A stretch of 64,000 nucleotides of DNA from Gordionus sp. m RMFG-2023 (GCF_954871325.1 NC_088775.1:34511561-34575560), one strand, 5' to 3'; counted from the stretch's first letter, positions 23,936 through 36,744 are shown. The notes: generated by a model from the sequence alone, not told the origin. Made by a program: numbers and translations.

Positions 23936-24356
23936 TTCTCCCTCTTCTGATAATTTCATCAGAGAAGACACAGAGAGTTTGTTGTCCAAGTGGTTAACCA
24001 TTTTGGTAATCAAGTTGTATCATAAATCATCATAACGTTGGCTTGTCCCAATCGTTGGTTTGATCAATTCGATTTTGCACGTTGGTTTGTTTAATCACAA
24101 GCTTGATATCCATATCGTAAATTGTCTCCATTAATCATAGCTTGTTTGATAGTACTCAATTGTTAATTATCATTTTTCCGAAATTGTTATTATCATAAAT
24201 AAGTTGCGAATAAGAAATAATAGTTCATCATAAGAATAAATGAAGAATGATAAATCAATAAGATTGTTATATTTTTAGCGTTTTAATTTTTTGCGTTTTA
24301 ATGTAAGCGTTTTAATATTTAATTTAGTTTATGCAATTAAACATTTATTTTATATT

Positions 24357-27300
24357 TTAAGTTACATAGTCTTTTAAATAAGCAGGTTTTTTTTTTATTC
24401 GCACAGGTCTAGAGATAGGTGTTATATCGTTATTATCAGTAATTTTTATATTTTTATCCATACTTCCCTCCTTAAAAGAATCCTTAGAGTCATAGTTAAT
24501 AATTGTGTTAAAACAGTTTCTAATTCTTATTTGATCTAAATGTCTCCTCAAAATACCTTTCTCAGTCTTAATTTGGAACATCATATCACTTTCTTTATGT
24601 GTGATAATACCTTTGCACCATTTATCATCCCCTTGTATTTTATACCAAACAAAATCTCCTACATAAAAAGTTCTATTTCGTGGTAAAGTAACGTTTATTT
24701 TATTCTCCTTCTCCTCCATCGGTTTTAATAAGTCCCATTTAATTCTAATATCTCGATTAAACATTCTCTGTGATGGTGTAACTCCTGTAGTATCATTACG
24801 CGTATTTCTATAATTAAGTAAAAATTTGCTAAGTGCGATATCTGGGTCTATTTTAATATTCCTTTTCATATGTGTTTTGAACGTTCTAACCATGCGTTCA
24901 ACCTGGCCATTGGATTGCTGGTGATAAGCAGATGTAAGCACATGTTTAATACCAAAATTGTTGCAAAATTTTTCAAAATCGTTACTCGTAAAGTTAGTGC
25001 CGTTATCAGTAACTATAGTTTCAGGTATTCCGTATAGCGAAATAGTTTTAAAGATTTCTTTTAAAGTAACATCAGTCGTAATATTTTTAACAGGAATAAT
25101 AATTGGAAATTTGCTGTAGGCATCGACTATTATCAACCAATTTTTTGTAAAAAAACGGACCCGCATAATCTATATGTATCCTTTCAAACGGTTTGGTTGC
25201 CGAAACCCATGGTTTTTGTATCTTTATAGGATTATCGTGATATATATTACAATCGTCACAACTTTTCACTTCCATAATGATATCATTATTTATACCAGGC
25301 CACCACATGTAATCTTTGGCTAAGGATTTGATTTTTCCTGCTTCCAAGTGACCTTCATGTAATGACTGTAGTATAGTTTTTCTCATATTAGACGGAATTA
25401 TGATTTTATTGCTTTTGTAAAGACAATCTTTAATTATACTTAATTCCAATTCAATGTTTTTATAAATATTATTCATTATAGGTCTGTTGTTATTAATATC
25501 ATTTATGACTTGTTTTAATTCCGTATCTTTCAAAGTTTCATCACGAATTTGATCAAAGTTAATAGGTAAATCCTCATATTCATTTATAATGGTTACATTT
25601 TCAATAGTTTCATCACGACATTCTTGTGGTAATCTTGAAAGGCAATCAGGAACAACATTATATTTACCGGCTTTATACTTTATATTAAAATCATATCCTC
25701 CTAATGTAATATTCCACTTCTGGAGTCTTAACGACATGGTGCTATTATTAAGACCCTTGGTGAAGATGTGAACTAGAGGCTTATGGTCAGTAATAATTGT
25801 AAATTTTGTGCCGATTAAATATTCCTGAAATCTCTTTATGGCAAACATTATAGCGAGAGCCTCACGCTCAATATTGGTATAATTCATTTCAGATTTTAAT
25901 AAAGTTCTCGACGCGAAAGCTATAGGTTTTTCTTTACCATCTTTTTCAATATGAAATAGTACAGCTCCTAAACCACATTTTGATGCGTCAGTGGCTATCC
26001 CTATAGGTAATTCAGGGTTAAAATATGTCAAAGCAGGTGGAAGACTAATTAACTTCTTTAGATCATTAAAACTTTTAGAGTGTTCTAGGTTCCAAGCCCA
26101 TTTTTCTTTGTTGACAATCTTATAAAGAGGATCGGCAATTTCCGCAAAATTGTTCAAAAATTTTCTATAGTAGCCAGCCATTCCCAGAAATGTTGATAAT
26201 TCAGCAGCTGATTTTGGTTCTGGCATATTAATTATTGCTTCAATTTTGTCGTGATTAGCATGAATCCCCTTAGCGTCAATATCATGACACAGGAACCTCA
26301 CTTTGTTTTTAAAGAACACACTTTTATTAAAGTTAGGTATTAGCCCATACGATGATATCCTATCAAATACTTTTTTTATGTTGTTTAGGTGGGCTTCATC
26401 GTTTTTTCCAGTTATAAGTAAATCATCAATATAAAATATAACGTCATCCATGTCACCGAAGATTTGATCCATGATCTGTTGAAAAATTGCAGATGAGGTC
26501 TTAAACCCAAAAGGAAGTCTAGTAAATTGGTAATATCCCTTATGCGTAGATATGGTTAAAATATTTCTGCAACTTTTATCAATTGGAATCTGTAAGAAAG
26601 CATTTTTAAAGTCAATTTTCGTAAATTTCTTTCCTTCCGAAAGTTTAGCAATTAGATCATTAATTCGTGGTAGAGGGTATCTAAAGTCTTCTAGAGCTGG
26701 GTTTACAGTATCCTTAAAATCAGCGCAAAGCCTAATGCTCCCATCATCTTTGTAGACAGCGGTAACAGGACTTGCCCATCGGACTTCATTCACCGGCTCA
26801 ATAATTTTATCATGTATCCATTTTTTAAGTTCATTACTAACAAGATTAATTTTTGAATAAGGAATACGTCTAGGCGGTATAATTTTAGGTTGGGCATCAC
26901 TTCTTAAATGTAACTTGACACTTGCTTTTTTGATTGGCCCATTAGTTAATTTCGATTCACACTCTTTAATCAATTTTTTTATTTCATCTTCGTAATTAGT
27001 GTCAATATTTGCTATAAATTTATTTAAAATATTTTTGAAAGCATTGATCCACGTACGTCCCAACAAGGCATTTTTACTTGATTCAACCACTACCGCTTGT
27101 AAATGTTTGGAAATACCATCATAAGTCACTTTAACTTGAGTAGTTCCTATGATTTTGATTAAATTCCCGTCATAAGCAGTGAGTTGTAGCTCAGATTTCT
27201 TAAGATCTCTAATACCAATTTTTTTAGCCAGACCATGAGGTATAATAGTGTATTTGGATCCAGTGTCCACTTGCATACAAGTAACAACATCGTTCACTTT

Positions 27301-28446
27301 TACAGTAGTTATAAATGCGTTATCTTTGTCATTAATCACGTCACCAGATAAATTGTTGACATTAAAATCATTATCATCTTTGTTCTTTGTAGAATCAACT
27401 TTCTCTTCAATAATTTCCTCAATATTCATGTTGTAATCATTATTGTATTGTGTTTGCTTTCTATTATTTTCGTCGCCACTTCTATAATTATTTGAGTTGT
27501 TATTATATTGTATTTGCTTTCTCTGATTATTATCATTACCTCTATAATTATTTGAGTTGTTGTTATATTGTATATGCTTTCTCTGATTATTATCATTACC
27601 TCTATAATTATTTGAGTTGTTGTAATAAGATTGGTAATTGTTACGATTTCCGTCACCGTATTGTATTTGTTTTCTTTGATTATTATCATACCATGTATTA
27701 TTTCTATTCGATTGATTATTATTATTATAGCGATAATTGTTATAGTTATAATTGTTATAATTATCGTGGTATCGCGAATTATTATTACCATAATTGTATC
27801 TAAAATTATTATTGTAATTCCCATTTCTATATCTATTATCATAATTATTTCTAAAATTATTTCTAAAATTATTATCATTTCTACTGCAAAAATTTTTATC
27901 TTTATCGGACTTTTTGTCATTATTTATATAACTTATATCATTATCCTCAGACTTAATATTACTAGAGTCCAGTTTCACCCCTAATTCCACCATCTGATTC
28001 AATGTAAGGTCAAAATTTTTGGAGAATTTGTATTTAATTTTATCGTTTAAAGTAGATGTCCGTAATTTCTCTTTTAATCTACTATCGTCCAAAAAATTAC
28101 ATTTCTTATGAAGTTTCGATACTCTAATGTACCACAGCATAAAACTCTCTGATGAGTTTTGTTGAAGAAGATTAAATTTATTAATTAAAGTATTTAAATT
28201 TAGCGCTGGTAAAAGATAGGTTAACTTTTTAATCACAATTTTAAGATCTAAAATATCGGTATCAGAACAAATTGCCTTAATGTCGTCAAAAACTTCGTCT
28301 GATAAATTATTAAGCAAAGTATTAATTTTAATAGAGTCCGATAATGTACTGGTCGAAAAGTAATTTAATATTCTGTCTAAATAAATTTCAGTAAGAGGAC
28401 CCACTAACTTTGGGATCTTATTTGTAAATTCTTGTTTAATTTCCAT
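24357..28446 (-). CDS. gag-pol region of the young gypsy copy
   Basis: Gag, protease, reverse transcriptase, RNase H and integrase are encoded in that order in one long coding region with no separate env. Gag starts MEIKQEFTNKIPKLVGPL and ends in an Asn/Tyr/Arg-rich tail containing three tandem modules of about 20 residues around NNYRGNDNNQRK. The protease has VDTGSKYTIIP, RT has PRINDLIAKL and FYIDDLLITG, and RNase H starts GIATDASKCGLGAV. Integrase has the HEGH..CDDC finger and a D,D35E core (VTDNGTNFTS, SNGQVERM). The C-terminal tail is short and lacks a clear chromodomain. It looks nearly whole, with about one break. Confidence 0.92.
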
Positions 28447-28521
28447 ATTTAATTAATAAGACACATAAATAAGCAATTATAACATTTATTATTTTATTAA
28501 TTCAAGTTTTGGTATAACTAT

Positions 28522-28758
28522 TTATGATTTAACGAATATACAAATTAATTCAATGAAATCACTATCGCCGTAAATATAGTGTTTCCCGTTTAATAATTCA
28601 AAGCAATTTATCATGTCTCTTAAATTCATAAATTCAAACAGCACATCCTCCGTACCGTTTATCCTAGAAAAGTTGACATCGCAATTATAGGTTAAATCAA
28701 ATAAAATATCGTATATGGAGATTTGATGGGGTACATTAAGTAGTTTGAAGGCGAACAT
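28522..28758 (-). CDS. Leader ORF of the gypsy family, RRM-like, 78 aa
   Basis: This open frame lies between the 5' LTR and gag and ends 75 bp before the gag start. It begins MFAFKLLNVPHQISIYDIL and ends DFIELICIFVKS. Its predicted pattern is strand (FKLLNVP), helix (SIYDILFDLT), strand (CDVNFSRI), strand (DVLFEFM), helix (RDMINCFELLNG), strand (FIELICIF). That is the order of an RNA recognition motif, with FKLLNVP and DVLFEFM in the RNP2 and RNP1 places, although the aromatic RNA-binding residues are weak. The old copy keeps a recognisable counterpart in the same position (about 1483-1720, MFSFKLINIPWDISI). Conservation argues for a real protein; the fold is my inference. Confidence 0.6.
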   Translation of the reverse strand: MFAFKLLNVPHQISIYDILFDLTYNCDVNFSRINGTEDVLFEFMNLRDMINCFELLNGKHYIYGDSDFIELICIFVKS

Positions 28759-28935
28759 AATTGATGAAAATAATTTTGAAATGACTTACCCTTTTTTTTA
28801 TCCATCTTATATAGAATTATTTGTACCATTTTATAATTTTTTTTATTAACCATATTTACAAAGGGAAAAAAAAATTTTATTTTTAAAAAAAAATTTCCAT
28901 AAGGCGAGTTTCTTTTGCCAAAACTGGAGGCATCA

Positions 28936-29208
28936 TGTAGAATAACATGAATATGTGCCGGTGAATAATAAATATGTTATATTAACTTTATTAAATAAAA
29001 ATATATTTTATTAACTCTTTTCTTTTTCTTTTCTAAAGGTATATATACATTTTCTAAAATATAAATTAGAATATAAAACGAAATACAAAAAAGTAAAATA
29101 ATATATAAAAAAGTAAGGTTACGCCGTTTATAAAATAAAATTAGATTATAACAAAAAATTAGATTATAAAAATATATAATAAGATTAAGAAATTAGAATA
29201 ACGCAACA
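28936..29208 (-). repeat. 5' LTR of the young gypsy copy (273 bp)
   Basis: TG..CA ends. Followed on the right by the TTTTA duplication at 29209-29213. Confidence 0.95.
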
Positions 29209-29213
29209 TTTTA
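29209..29213. repeat. Target site duplication TTTTA, right copy
   Basis: Matches 23651-23655. Confidence 0.9.
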
Positions 29214-29388
29214 TAAAACTTATTAAAAGCTAGCATATTTTACTGTAATAATATTTATAGTTATCTTCACACTCATCACTATCTATATTATCCTTCTCTT
29301 TTTCCGAATTGTGAATGCTGTCATATAAATAGTCATCACTTGACTCTCAATCTACTTCATCTATATAAATTATAAAATATTATAAATA

Positions 29389-29760
29389 ACATGTTTAAAG
29401 TATATATTTTTACCTATTAGCATAATTAAATTCAAAAAGTATAAGATTATGACAATTTGTCACATTTCTATGGGTCATCTTCACTGAAAATATAATTTAA
29501 CATGTTTACAATATATATTTTTACATATTTGCTTTGAAAAAATTCAAAGAGGTTCAAAAATAACGATTATGACAATTGTCATTTTTATATGGTACATCTT
29601 CACTGAAATTTTAATTTAACAGATTTACAACATATATTTTTACAAATTTGCTTTAAAAAAATTCGAAAAAGTTCAAAAATAACAATTATGACAATTGTCA
29701 TTTTTTTATGGGTCATCTTCATTAAAAATTTAATTTAACATGTTTACAATATATATTTGG
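29389..29760. repeat. Tandem array, about 119-bp unit, three and a bit copies
   Basis: ACATGTTTA.A.TATATATTTT recurs at 29389, 29500, 29619 and 29738. Each unit carries a short palindrome close to GACAATTGTCA and the string TCATCTTCACTGAAA. No reading frame is preserved through the units. Confidence 0.85.
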
Positions 29761-29764
29761 CTGA

Positions 29765-30884
29765 TATTTATAGTAATAACTCTACACATGCTGGAATACA
29801 TTTCCCGTTAAATCCGATTTTTAAATTTTTTCAAGAGATTCCGAATCCCCATACGACATCATAAAGAAAAGCTATAACATAGTCACAAAAGATTATTTTC
29901 GACTAATGCCTAATCAATTAAACCCTATTCTTTATTTCTCCAATGCTTTTAGACCCAAAATAGAATCCTCAACCAATTTTTAAATTTAACATTGTATATA
30001 TGTTATGTTTATTCAAATAAATTGATTAATTATTTAGTATACCTATTTTTATTAAATTCTTAAATATACTCTGTTTTTCTAAATTCTTAAATATACTTTT
30101 TTTTCTAAATTCTTAAATACCCATCTTTAGATTTTTTTAACCTTTGTTGGGATAAGGGTTAATTCGAAATAAATATATTATTGAAATTTATACAAAATAA
30201 AAATATCGAAATATAGTAATAAACGAGTCAATTTTATTCATTAAATTGAAATATTGTATTAAAATGTATCAGATTATTATTAAATTCATAAGAAATTCTC
30301 CAAATATTAAAATAAAAAATTTTAGGAAAGTAATGAAAGAAAGAAAGAAAGATCACTTAAAGTAATAAGAAAGAAAGAAAGGAAAGATTTTATTAAATTC
30401 TTAAGAAATTCTCCAAATATTAAAATTTTTATATAAAGCTAAAATGAAATATAATTTAATAATTTTTAAAAAAAATATTCTGGGGATTCGGAATATTTAA
30501 ATATTTTTTTTAATTTAAAAAAAGATTCTAAAAAAACGTGGGGATTCAAGATCTCGAATCCCCACGTTGGGATTCCGAATCCCAAGAGATTCCATATCCC
30601 AATACGACATATACATTAAATATTTTATCATTAATTTATATTTAAATTTGTGTATTAGAAATTGTCATAATTATATAATCGGTATTCCTAATAAATTTCT
30701 GAAACTTAAGATATTCTTAAATAACTCTTAAAATAATAATTTTTTTTAAATTATCTCACTCCCCTCCCCATATTGAATTACTGCGTATACCTGCCTAATA
30801 CTAGCAATATTACATTTTTTTTAAAGAAACAATATATTTTATGATTTTTTCATACATCCGTAAATACAAAAATGTTTTAAAATT
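29765..30884. other. Intergenic with dispersed inverted-repeat ends
   Basis: Copies of the TGTCGTATTGGGATTCGG-type end (minus orientation) lie near 29835-29860 and 30540-30615; the latter folds on itself around GGGATTC/GAATCCC. A GAAA microsatellite lies near 30330-30382. No gene seen. Confidence 0.5.
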
Positions 30885-31035
30885 TTAGCCAAAATAATCT
30901 TATGTAAGACTCGAGATTTGGCAAATAAAGGTAACCTTTCTGCTATCTATGAGCAAAATCTCTATGTTTGATATATTATTTTGTCTAAAATCTTTATCAT
31001 CGCTTTTTAAAAATCGGGCCGTTTAACAACACTAA
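30885..31035. mobile_element. Partial fold-back MITE, TAGTGTTGTTAA family
   Basis: The right end CGGGCCGTTTAACAACACTA and the interior (GCCAAAATAATCTTATGTAA, GAGATTTGG, CTATGAGCAAA) match the complete copy at 51987-52196. The left terminus is lost. Confidence 0.65.
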
Positions 31036-31708
31036 AAAATATTTTGCCAGAGTTTGAAAAAAAATATTCAAAATAATTTTTGAGCAAATATATATTTAAA
31101 TATTTTTTTTAACAGATTCTTGATCAAATTTTATTAATAATGCTAAAATCTCTTTAAAAAAATCCTTAAAAGTAAATCCTTTGTAATTTTTACGCATATC
31201 TCTCAGGATCAGATCAAAAAAATTTTAAATTTTTTTCAAATAATGAACTATCAAAAATTTTATGAAATAAATTAAATATTAGAAAATTTTTTACAAGACA
31301 GAAATAAATTTATATTAAATTTAAAATAATTTCTCAACTTTTATAGGAAAGCTCCAACCTTGTTTTGATTAGAGAATGTTTTACAAACATTTATGGTGTC
31401 TAGATATTATTTTTACAATAAAGTAGAGCTAGTTAGTGGTGGAGCTTGTTAAACCATGATACTTAAAGCTCTATAATGCATCCTCATAAGATATATTTTT
31501 TAATTTAAATTTCATCTTTTGTTATTTTGCTGGTATTATAAAAAAATGAAGAGTCAAATATATAGGAAGCTCACATGGTAAAGTCTTTTAGCAAAATTAG
31601 AGAATATAATAAATTATGATAGTGCCCACTTAGTATAAAATTATGGGTATCTATTAAAAACCATTTTTATTTGCATAAATTTTTACTTTTAATATCTAGG
31701 CTATGCTT

Positions 31709-31928
31709 TAGTGTTGTTAAACAGTATGATTTTAGCCGATATTAAACGGCGAACTCAGTATATTATCCAGAAAAATATTACGCAAGCCTGAAGATTTGTT
31801 CAAACTCATAGATGACAAAAAGGTTTGAATATCAATTAGCAAAATTTAAGAAGGCAATATTTTTCTGGAAAAATTATTGAGTTAGACGTATTAAAAATCG
31901 GCTCAAATCGAGCCGTTTAACAACACCA
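31709..31928. mobile_element. Fold-back MITE, TAGTGTTGTTAA family, about 220 bp
   Basis: The ends TAGTGTTGTTAAAC and, inverted, GTTTAACAACACCA enclose further inverted stretches including AAACGG and AATCGGCTC. It has the same size and interior as the copy at 51987-52196. I cannot find a convincing target duplication. Confidence 0.75.
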
Positions 31929-31959
31929 ATATTTTATGCAAGTAGGCAGATTTTAATAT

Positions 31960-33491
31960 AAAACTATATTAAACAATATATGCGTTAAGAGAATCTACAA
32001 ATAAAAGTTCTCATCCTATTTTAACCCAAAACAAATTTATTTTCGACTCAACGTTATCGTCTCTTCAACATGATAACGCCACGCAATACATTCGGTTAAA
32101 TGTGAGTGCTCAACCCATCTGCATATTTTTAGTAGACCCGAAAAGTCCAAAAACTTTAACCTACGTCAACTCTCCTGTATTATCTGGTTCTAATAAATCC
32201 CTTTTTGAATTTTCAAAATATATACCCCACGAAGCTGGATCTCATATGATTTACAATCTTTGGGGCAGATATGGAGAAAAGATTGTGCACTCCGGGGATA
32301 TTTTACGAAGCGGGTCCCAAATATTATTCTAATATGGTGTTAAAATTACACAGCGATTACTACAATAGAAGGAAAAAGAGATTTGAAAGAATAAAAAGAA
32401 GAATTTTTTTTAGCCAGAATAGAATCCAATAAGTAGGGTAAACATCTATATTCATTTGAGAAGAGCTATACCTCTTTGCACCTTAATCAAGAATTAATAT
32501 AGTTGATACTGTACTAGCTAGTTTAGTTATAGGAGTAGGAAATAATAAAAAACTTGATTTGAAAGATACTTTGGATGTAGAGTTATTCGGTAAAAATCTA
32601 ACTAATACAAAGAAAGCGAGAAATGTGCGAAACAAAAACGAGGAAAAGTCAATTGAGAATATAAATAGTGAACGAGTTATAAAAGTATGGACAAGTAAAA
32701 AACGTGGAAAAATTTCAGGATCTTATAGTAAAGACGCTAACAAAGAAAAAATTAAAAAAATAAGCAGTGTTTTCCAAGAGAGATTTGAGACAAGTCAAAT
32801 GGGATGGATAAATAATGATAAATCTTTGGTATTAAATGACAAATATTGTGGACAAATTCTATCTGATGAGAAATAAACGTCAAGTAGAAAATGAGGAATG
32901 TCACTGCCCACACGTAAGAATCCAACCAATTATCACTGTGCCCAAGGCGCAGCGGGAAAGCTTCTACCCATCATCCTCACTAAAGGACCTTTCTCATTAC
33001 TCAATTATACAGGAATAAAAAATATATCATCTTACATGGTCAAGACGACTTTCGGGTTTAACCTGTTTCGCGTAGGAGAGTTTGAGCGTGTGACTTATAA
33101 GGATATGTTGGCTTCTAATGATAATTATACCAACGCAACTAAAGATGATGCTGGTACCGACTAAAATGTTATTAATCCAAATTATACACGTATAAGGCCT
33201 CTCCTCAGTTTTTTGGTCAACAGTCTCAAAGCTATCTTTAATAACTTACCAAATGGGTTAAAAACAAGGCACAGCGAGAAATATAGGTTACTGGCTCCAT
33301 TTTTAGAGGGACAACCTAGGGACTATATGAAAATATGGTATGACAACAGGGTCATGCCTAGCATGCCATCCTTTCTCTCGCTATTTAATAACGCCTATCT
33401 TAAATTTCGGATATCGGAAAAAATTAACCAAAGTAAAAAGTCTAGAGCTCCTATTTCTCCTATGGTGAGTATATTTGCCATCTTAACCTAA
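31960..33491 (+). pseudogene. Unidentified coding-like block, possibly an old gag-like or host gene
   Basis: Base composition rises well above the neighbours and several plus-strand open segments read like real protein, for example IFLVDPKSPKTLTYVNSPVL and IPHEAGSHMIYNLWGRYG in the first part. A basic stretch (WTSKKRGKISGSYSKDANKE) follows, then GAAGKLLPIILTKGPFSLLN and, near the end, RLLAPFLEGQPRDYMKIWYD followed by PSMPSFLSLFNNAYLKF. The last segment resembles the capsid pattern 'fleG.a..w......sf..f...f', which hints at a retroelement gag, but I cannot confirm it. A good splice donor (G|GTGAGT at 33465) closes the last segment. The block is not one continuous frame. I do not recognise the product. 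Confidence 0.4.
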
Positions 33492-35930
33492 TAAGTTATG
33501 TATTTACTTTATTAGTGTCCAAATATATTTATAGGTTATTGTACTTAATAAAGTAACATCCATATTAAATTCTAATCATTAATAATTGAGAATAGGACAG
33601 GACAAGAATAATTATGGAAAAATAAATCAAAAATTAATTACTAGATTTAAAGGTTAAAACAGAAATATATTAATTTAGATTACAATATTTTTAGTAGACA
33701 ATCAAACTTATTATTTAGCATTATTAGGTACATAATTTTTTAATTATAAAAGTTTAAAATATCTATAGAGAATAATTATATTTTAAAAAACATTAAAACA
33801 AACTACTATGTAAGAAAATAACTAAAATGTAAAAAAAAATTATATTTAGTAATAAAAATTAGAAGAAGTATGTTCCTGGAGGGTAATATTAAATCCCTGA
33901 AAAAAGTTTGTGGAATAAAAACTCAACATAAAAAAATAGAGAAATTAACTTAACGGAAAATAAAACATAGAAATAAAAGCCTCAGAAAAAAATCAATTAA
34001 ACTTAAGGGCAAAAACAACATAAAAATTTGTAGAAAATAATCTTATAAATAGAAACTTTGGGAAAAAATTTCTATTGTTAAAACGAAAATATAACTAAAC
34101 ATGAAACAAAAAATGCTATCGTTTAAATAAATTTTTTAAATATTATTTTATCAGTCATAATAATGTCCATTCCACTTTAATCAAAAGATTATATTTTTAA
34201 TGCATTTTTATTATATTTTCTTTTAGATAATGGAGATTTTCCGCATAATTTTTCTTATGTTTTTTCCTCGGTCTTTAAAATCGTTTCAATGACTAGATTT
34301 GGTCTTTACAATCCAATTAATTTCTATTTAGCAAAATACTCTGAAAATTTATATTATTAAGGTACAAGATACTTTCATAAAAGCATGTTTTATTATTGTC
34401 CAAATAAATTTCTATCTCAATTTATCTGGAAGGAAAATCGTAGCTAAAAATGTAGTATTATGCACAATTAAATTCAATTATTTAATATCTTTTCTTCAGA
34501 GTTGTAAAAGTAAATTTAGGATTATAATAAATATTTTTAATTTTTATATTTAATTATTTTTTATAAAAACCGTATATATACTCTTTTTTTAATATAATTT
34601 GAGTTTTCTTATAATTTAAGTTTTCATAGAATTTGAATTTGATATAATTTAAATTTTCATAAAAATATAACAAAATTTCAACCATAAGTTAATGAATCAT
34701 TTACCAGTTATGGAAAGATGTCTTAAATATCTGTATGGGTTTTTTTGTTACCTTGAATTTATATAAAATGATATATTTTGTTATATTTGTAATAGAAACA
34801 ATTAGCCTCAAAGGCAATTAAATATATGATGAATTTAAAATATATATATTATTAATTGTGTACGACGATTAATTGTTTGTTTTGTAAAATATATATATAT
34901 ACTGCGGTACAAAAGGTAAAAAGATGTTAAATTTATAATAAAAATTGGTTTCATCACAATATTTAATAAATATGTTGATGAATGGAAATTACAACATTGA
35001 CGACTATGGCATTCTAGTTATAAATCACCCGATAAAATCACATTACCATCTTGTACAAGGTATGAGTTTTGTTGTAATATAAAATTTAAACATTTTTGAT
35101 TTCAATTCTCACTTTCAAAAAGAACAGTATGCCTTTAAGCCAATGGTTAAATATAAAGTAAAAAAAATCTATTTTTGTTATTTTTCTTTTGAAAATTTAA
35201 AAATGGAATGAATTGGGATAAGATCCGACGATGCTATAATCAATATAATTATAGCACTCGCAACCGAATACACTCCATAATAAAAAAAAATCCTATTTTT
35301 AATTGTAAAAGTTTCCATGTTTTGTAAATCCCTAAAAAAAAGTCTGTGGGAAAAGACCAAAAATCTGAGGAAAAAACTCGACCAAAAATCTGAAGAACAA
35401 AAACTTAGGTATATAAGAGAAAACTGGAAATTAAATCTCACAAAAAAATGTTAGAATATAAGTCTTCAGAAATAAAATAGAAATATATTTTTTTTAATTA
35501 TGGATATGTTCGAAATCTCTCAATTTTCTCTCATTCATTAGGGTAAATTTTTAAATTTGAAAAGTCTGATAAATGTATTCCAATATATGTAGTGAAGCGA
35601 TTGTCGAGGTAACAATGTTAAAGCGAATGACCTTTTAATTTTTGAGCAAAATAACCTTAAATTTGTTATAAAAATGATTTTATATATATATATTGAAATA
35701 TACTATCTGCCTAAAATGCGCACACTCAAAATGTGCTATTTTTGATAATTTATTTATATTCCTTTATTCTATTGATTAGTTTATATTTCAAAGTTATTTA
35801 TAAATGTCAATTTATTACATTTTGTTCAATATAACAAAAAAAGGTGTGCTCTTTATTTTAGTACCTTAACCCTGGTGCTTAGCCATTTTACCCTGATAAG
35901 GGGTAAATGGCGAAAACGAGATATTTCTCA
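33492..35930. other. Long AT-rich stretch without a recognised gene
   Basis: Two diverged repeats of the form ATCCCT.AAAAAAAGT.TGTGG lie near 33893 and 35330. A small exon-like frame (about 34973-35062, LMNGNYNIDDYGILVINHPI) ends at a donor-like AAG|GTATGAG but matches no family. Otherwise empty. Confidence 0.4.
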
Positions 35931-35933
35931 TAT

Positions 35934-36377
35934 GGAAACTTTAATTTTTTTCCATTTTATGTTTATATGAGTAAGTTTACACAACATGAGTCAAAAAAAT
36001 AAAACATTTTTAAAATCCCAAAAATCTAAATATTTTGACTAAATTGAGAATTGACATCATAACTCAAATAACAATGACGGAAACTTAAATTTTTTTTCAA
36101 TTTATGTTTATATGAGTAAGTTTACACAAAATGAGTCAAAAAAATAAAACATTTTTAAAATCCCAAAAATGTAAATATTTTTGACTAAACTGAGAATTGA
36201 CATCATAACTCAAAAAATAATGACGGAAACTTAAATTTTATTTCATTTTATGTTTATATGAGTAAGTTTACACAAAATGAGTCAAAAAAATAAAACATTT
36301 TTAAAATCCCAAAAATCTAAATATTTTTGTCTAAACTGAGAATTGACATCATAACTTAAATAATAATGACGGAAACT
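35934..36377. repeat. Tandem array of three 145-146-bp units
   Basis: GGAAACTT.AATTTT starts each unit at 35934, 36079 and 36225, and a fourth start lies at 36371. Units share TTTATATGAGTAAGTTTACA, ATAAAACATTTTTAAAATCC and GAGAATTGACATCATAACT, and differ at only a few positions. This is a young satellite-like expansion. Confidence 0.93.
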
Positions 36378-36744
36378 TACTCCTATAATTCATATTTTAT
36401 TTTATTAAAAACTAAATTTATAGTCTATTACGCCATCTACGGAAATATATTTATGATTTTTTAAATTTATTATGGATATTTTTGTAACGTATCTGTTCTA
36501 TACATATTTATAATTTATGAACTACTCTTTCTTCCATTCTATATAATTTAATTAGATAATTTTAATTATGAAAATAAATTTGATTTACATAATACAAATA
36601 CATTATTTATATTTTTAAAATATAATTAATAGGCCATTAATTAATTTATACCTGTCCATTCGCAGTTTACCTCTCAATTCTCAGTTTAGTTACACCCCGC
36701 ACTAGCCCTAAAATGTCATATATATCAAAGATATATATATAACA

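Larger units (their letters stand above)
23656..29208 (-). mobile_element. Ty3/gypsy LTR retrotransposon, young copy (family A, copy 2)
   Basis: This 5.55-kb element on the minus strand has LTRs at both ends, TTTTA duplications, a polypurine tract (23936-23948, minus strand AGAAGAGGGAGAA) before the 3' LTR, and a leader after the 5' LTR. Parts in transcript order: a leader ORF (28758-28522), then gag with an Asn/Arg/Tyr-rich tail, aspartic protease (VDTGSKYT), reverse transcriptase (the FYIDDLL box), RNase H, H2C2 finger and integrase with a DD35E core, all within 28446-24357. Gag lacks an evident CCHC knuckle. The LTRs differ by a single 7-bp indel as I read them, so the insertion is very recent. 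Pol looks whole except for about one break. It shares parts and order with the old copy at 899-7700. Confidence 0.95.

Noticed and set aside
35934-36377. CRISPR-like regular repeats
   Set aside because: Whole 146-bp units repeat without variable spacers; a plain tandem array.
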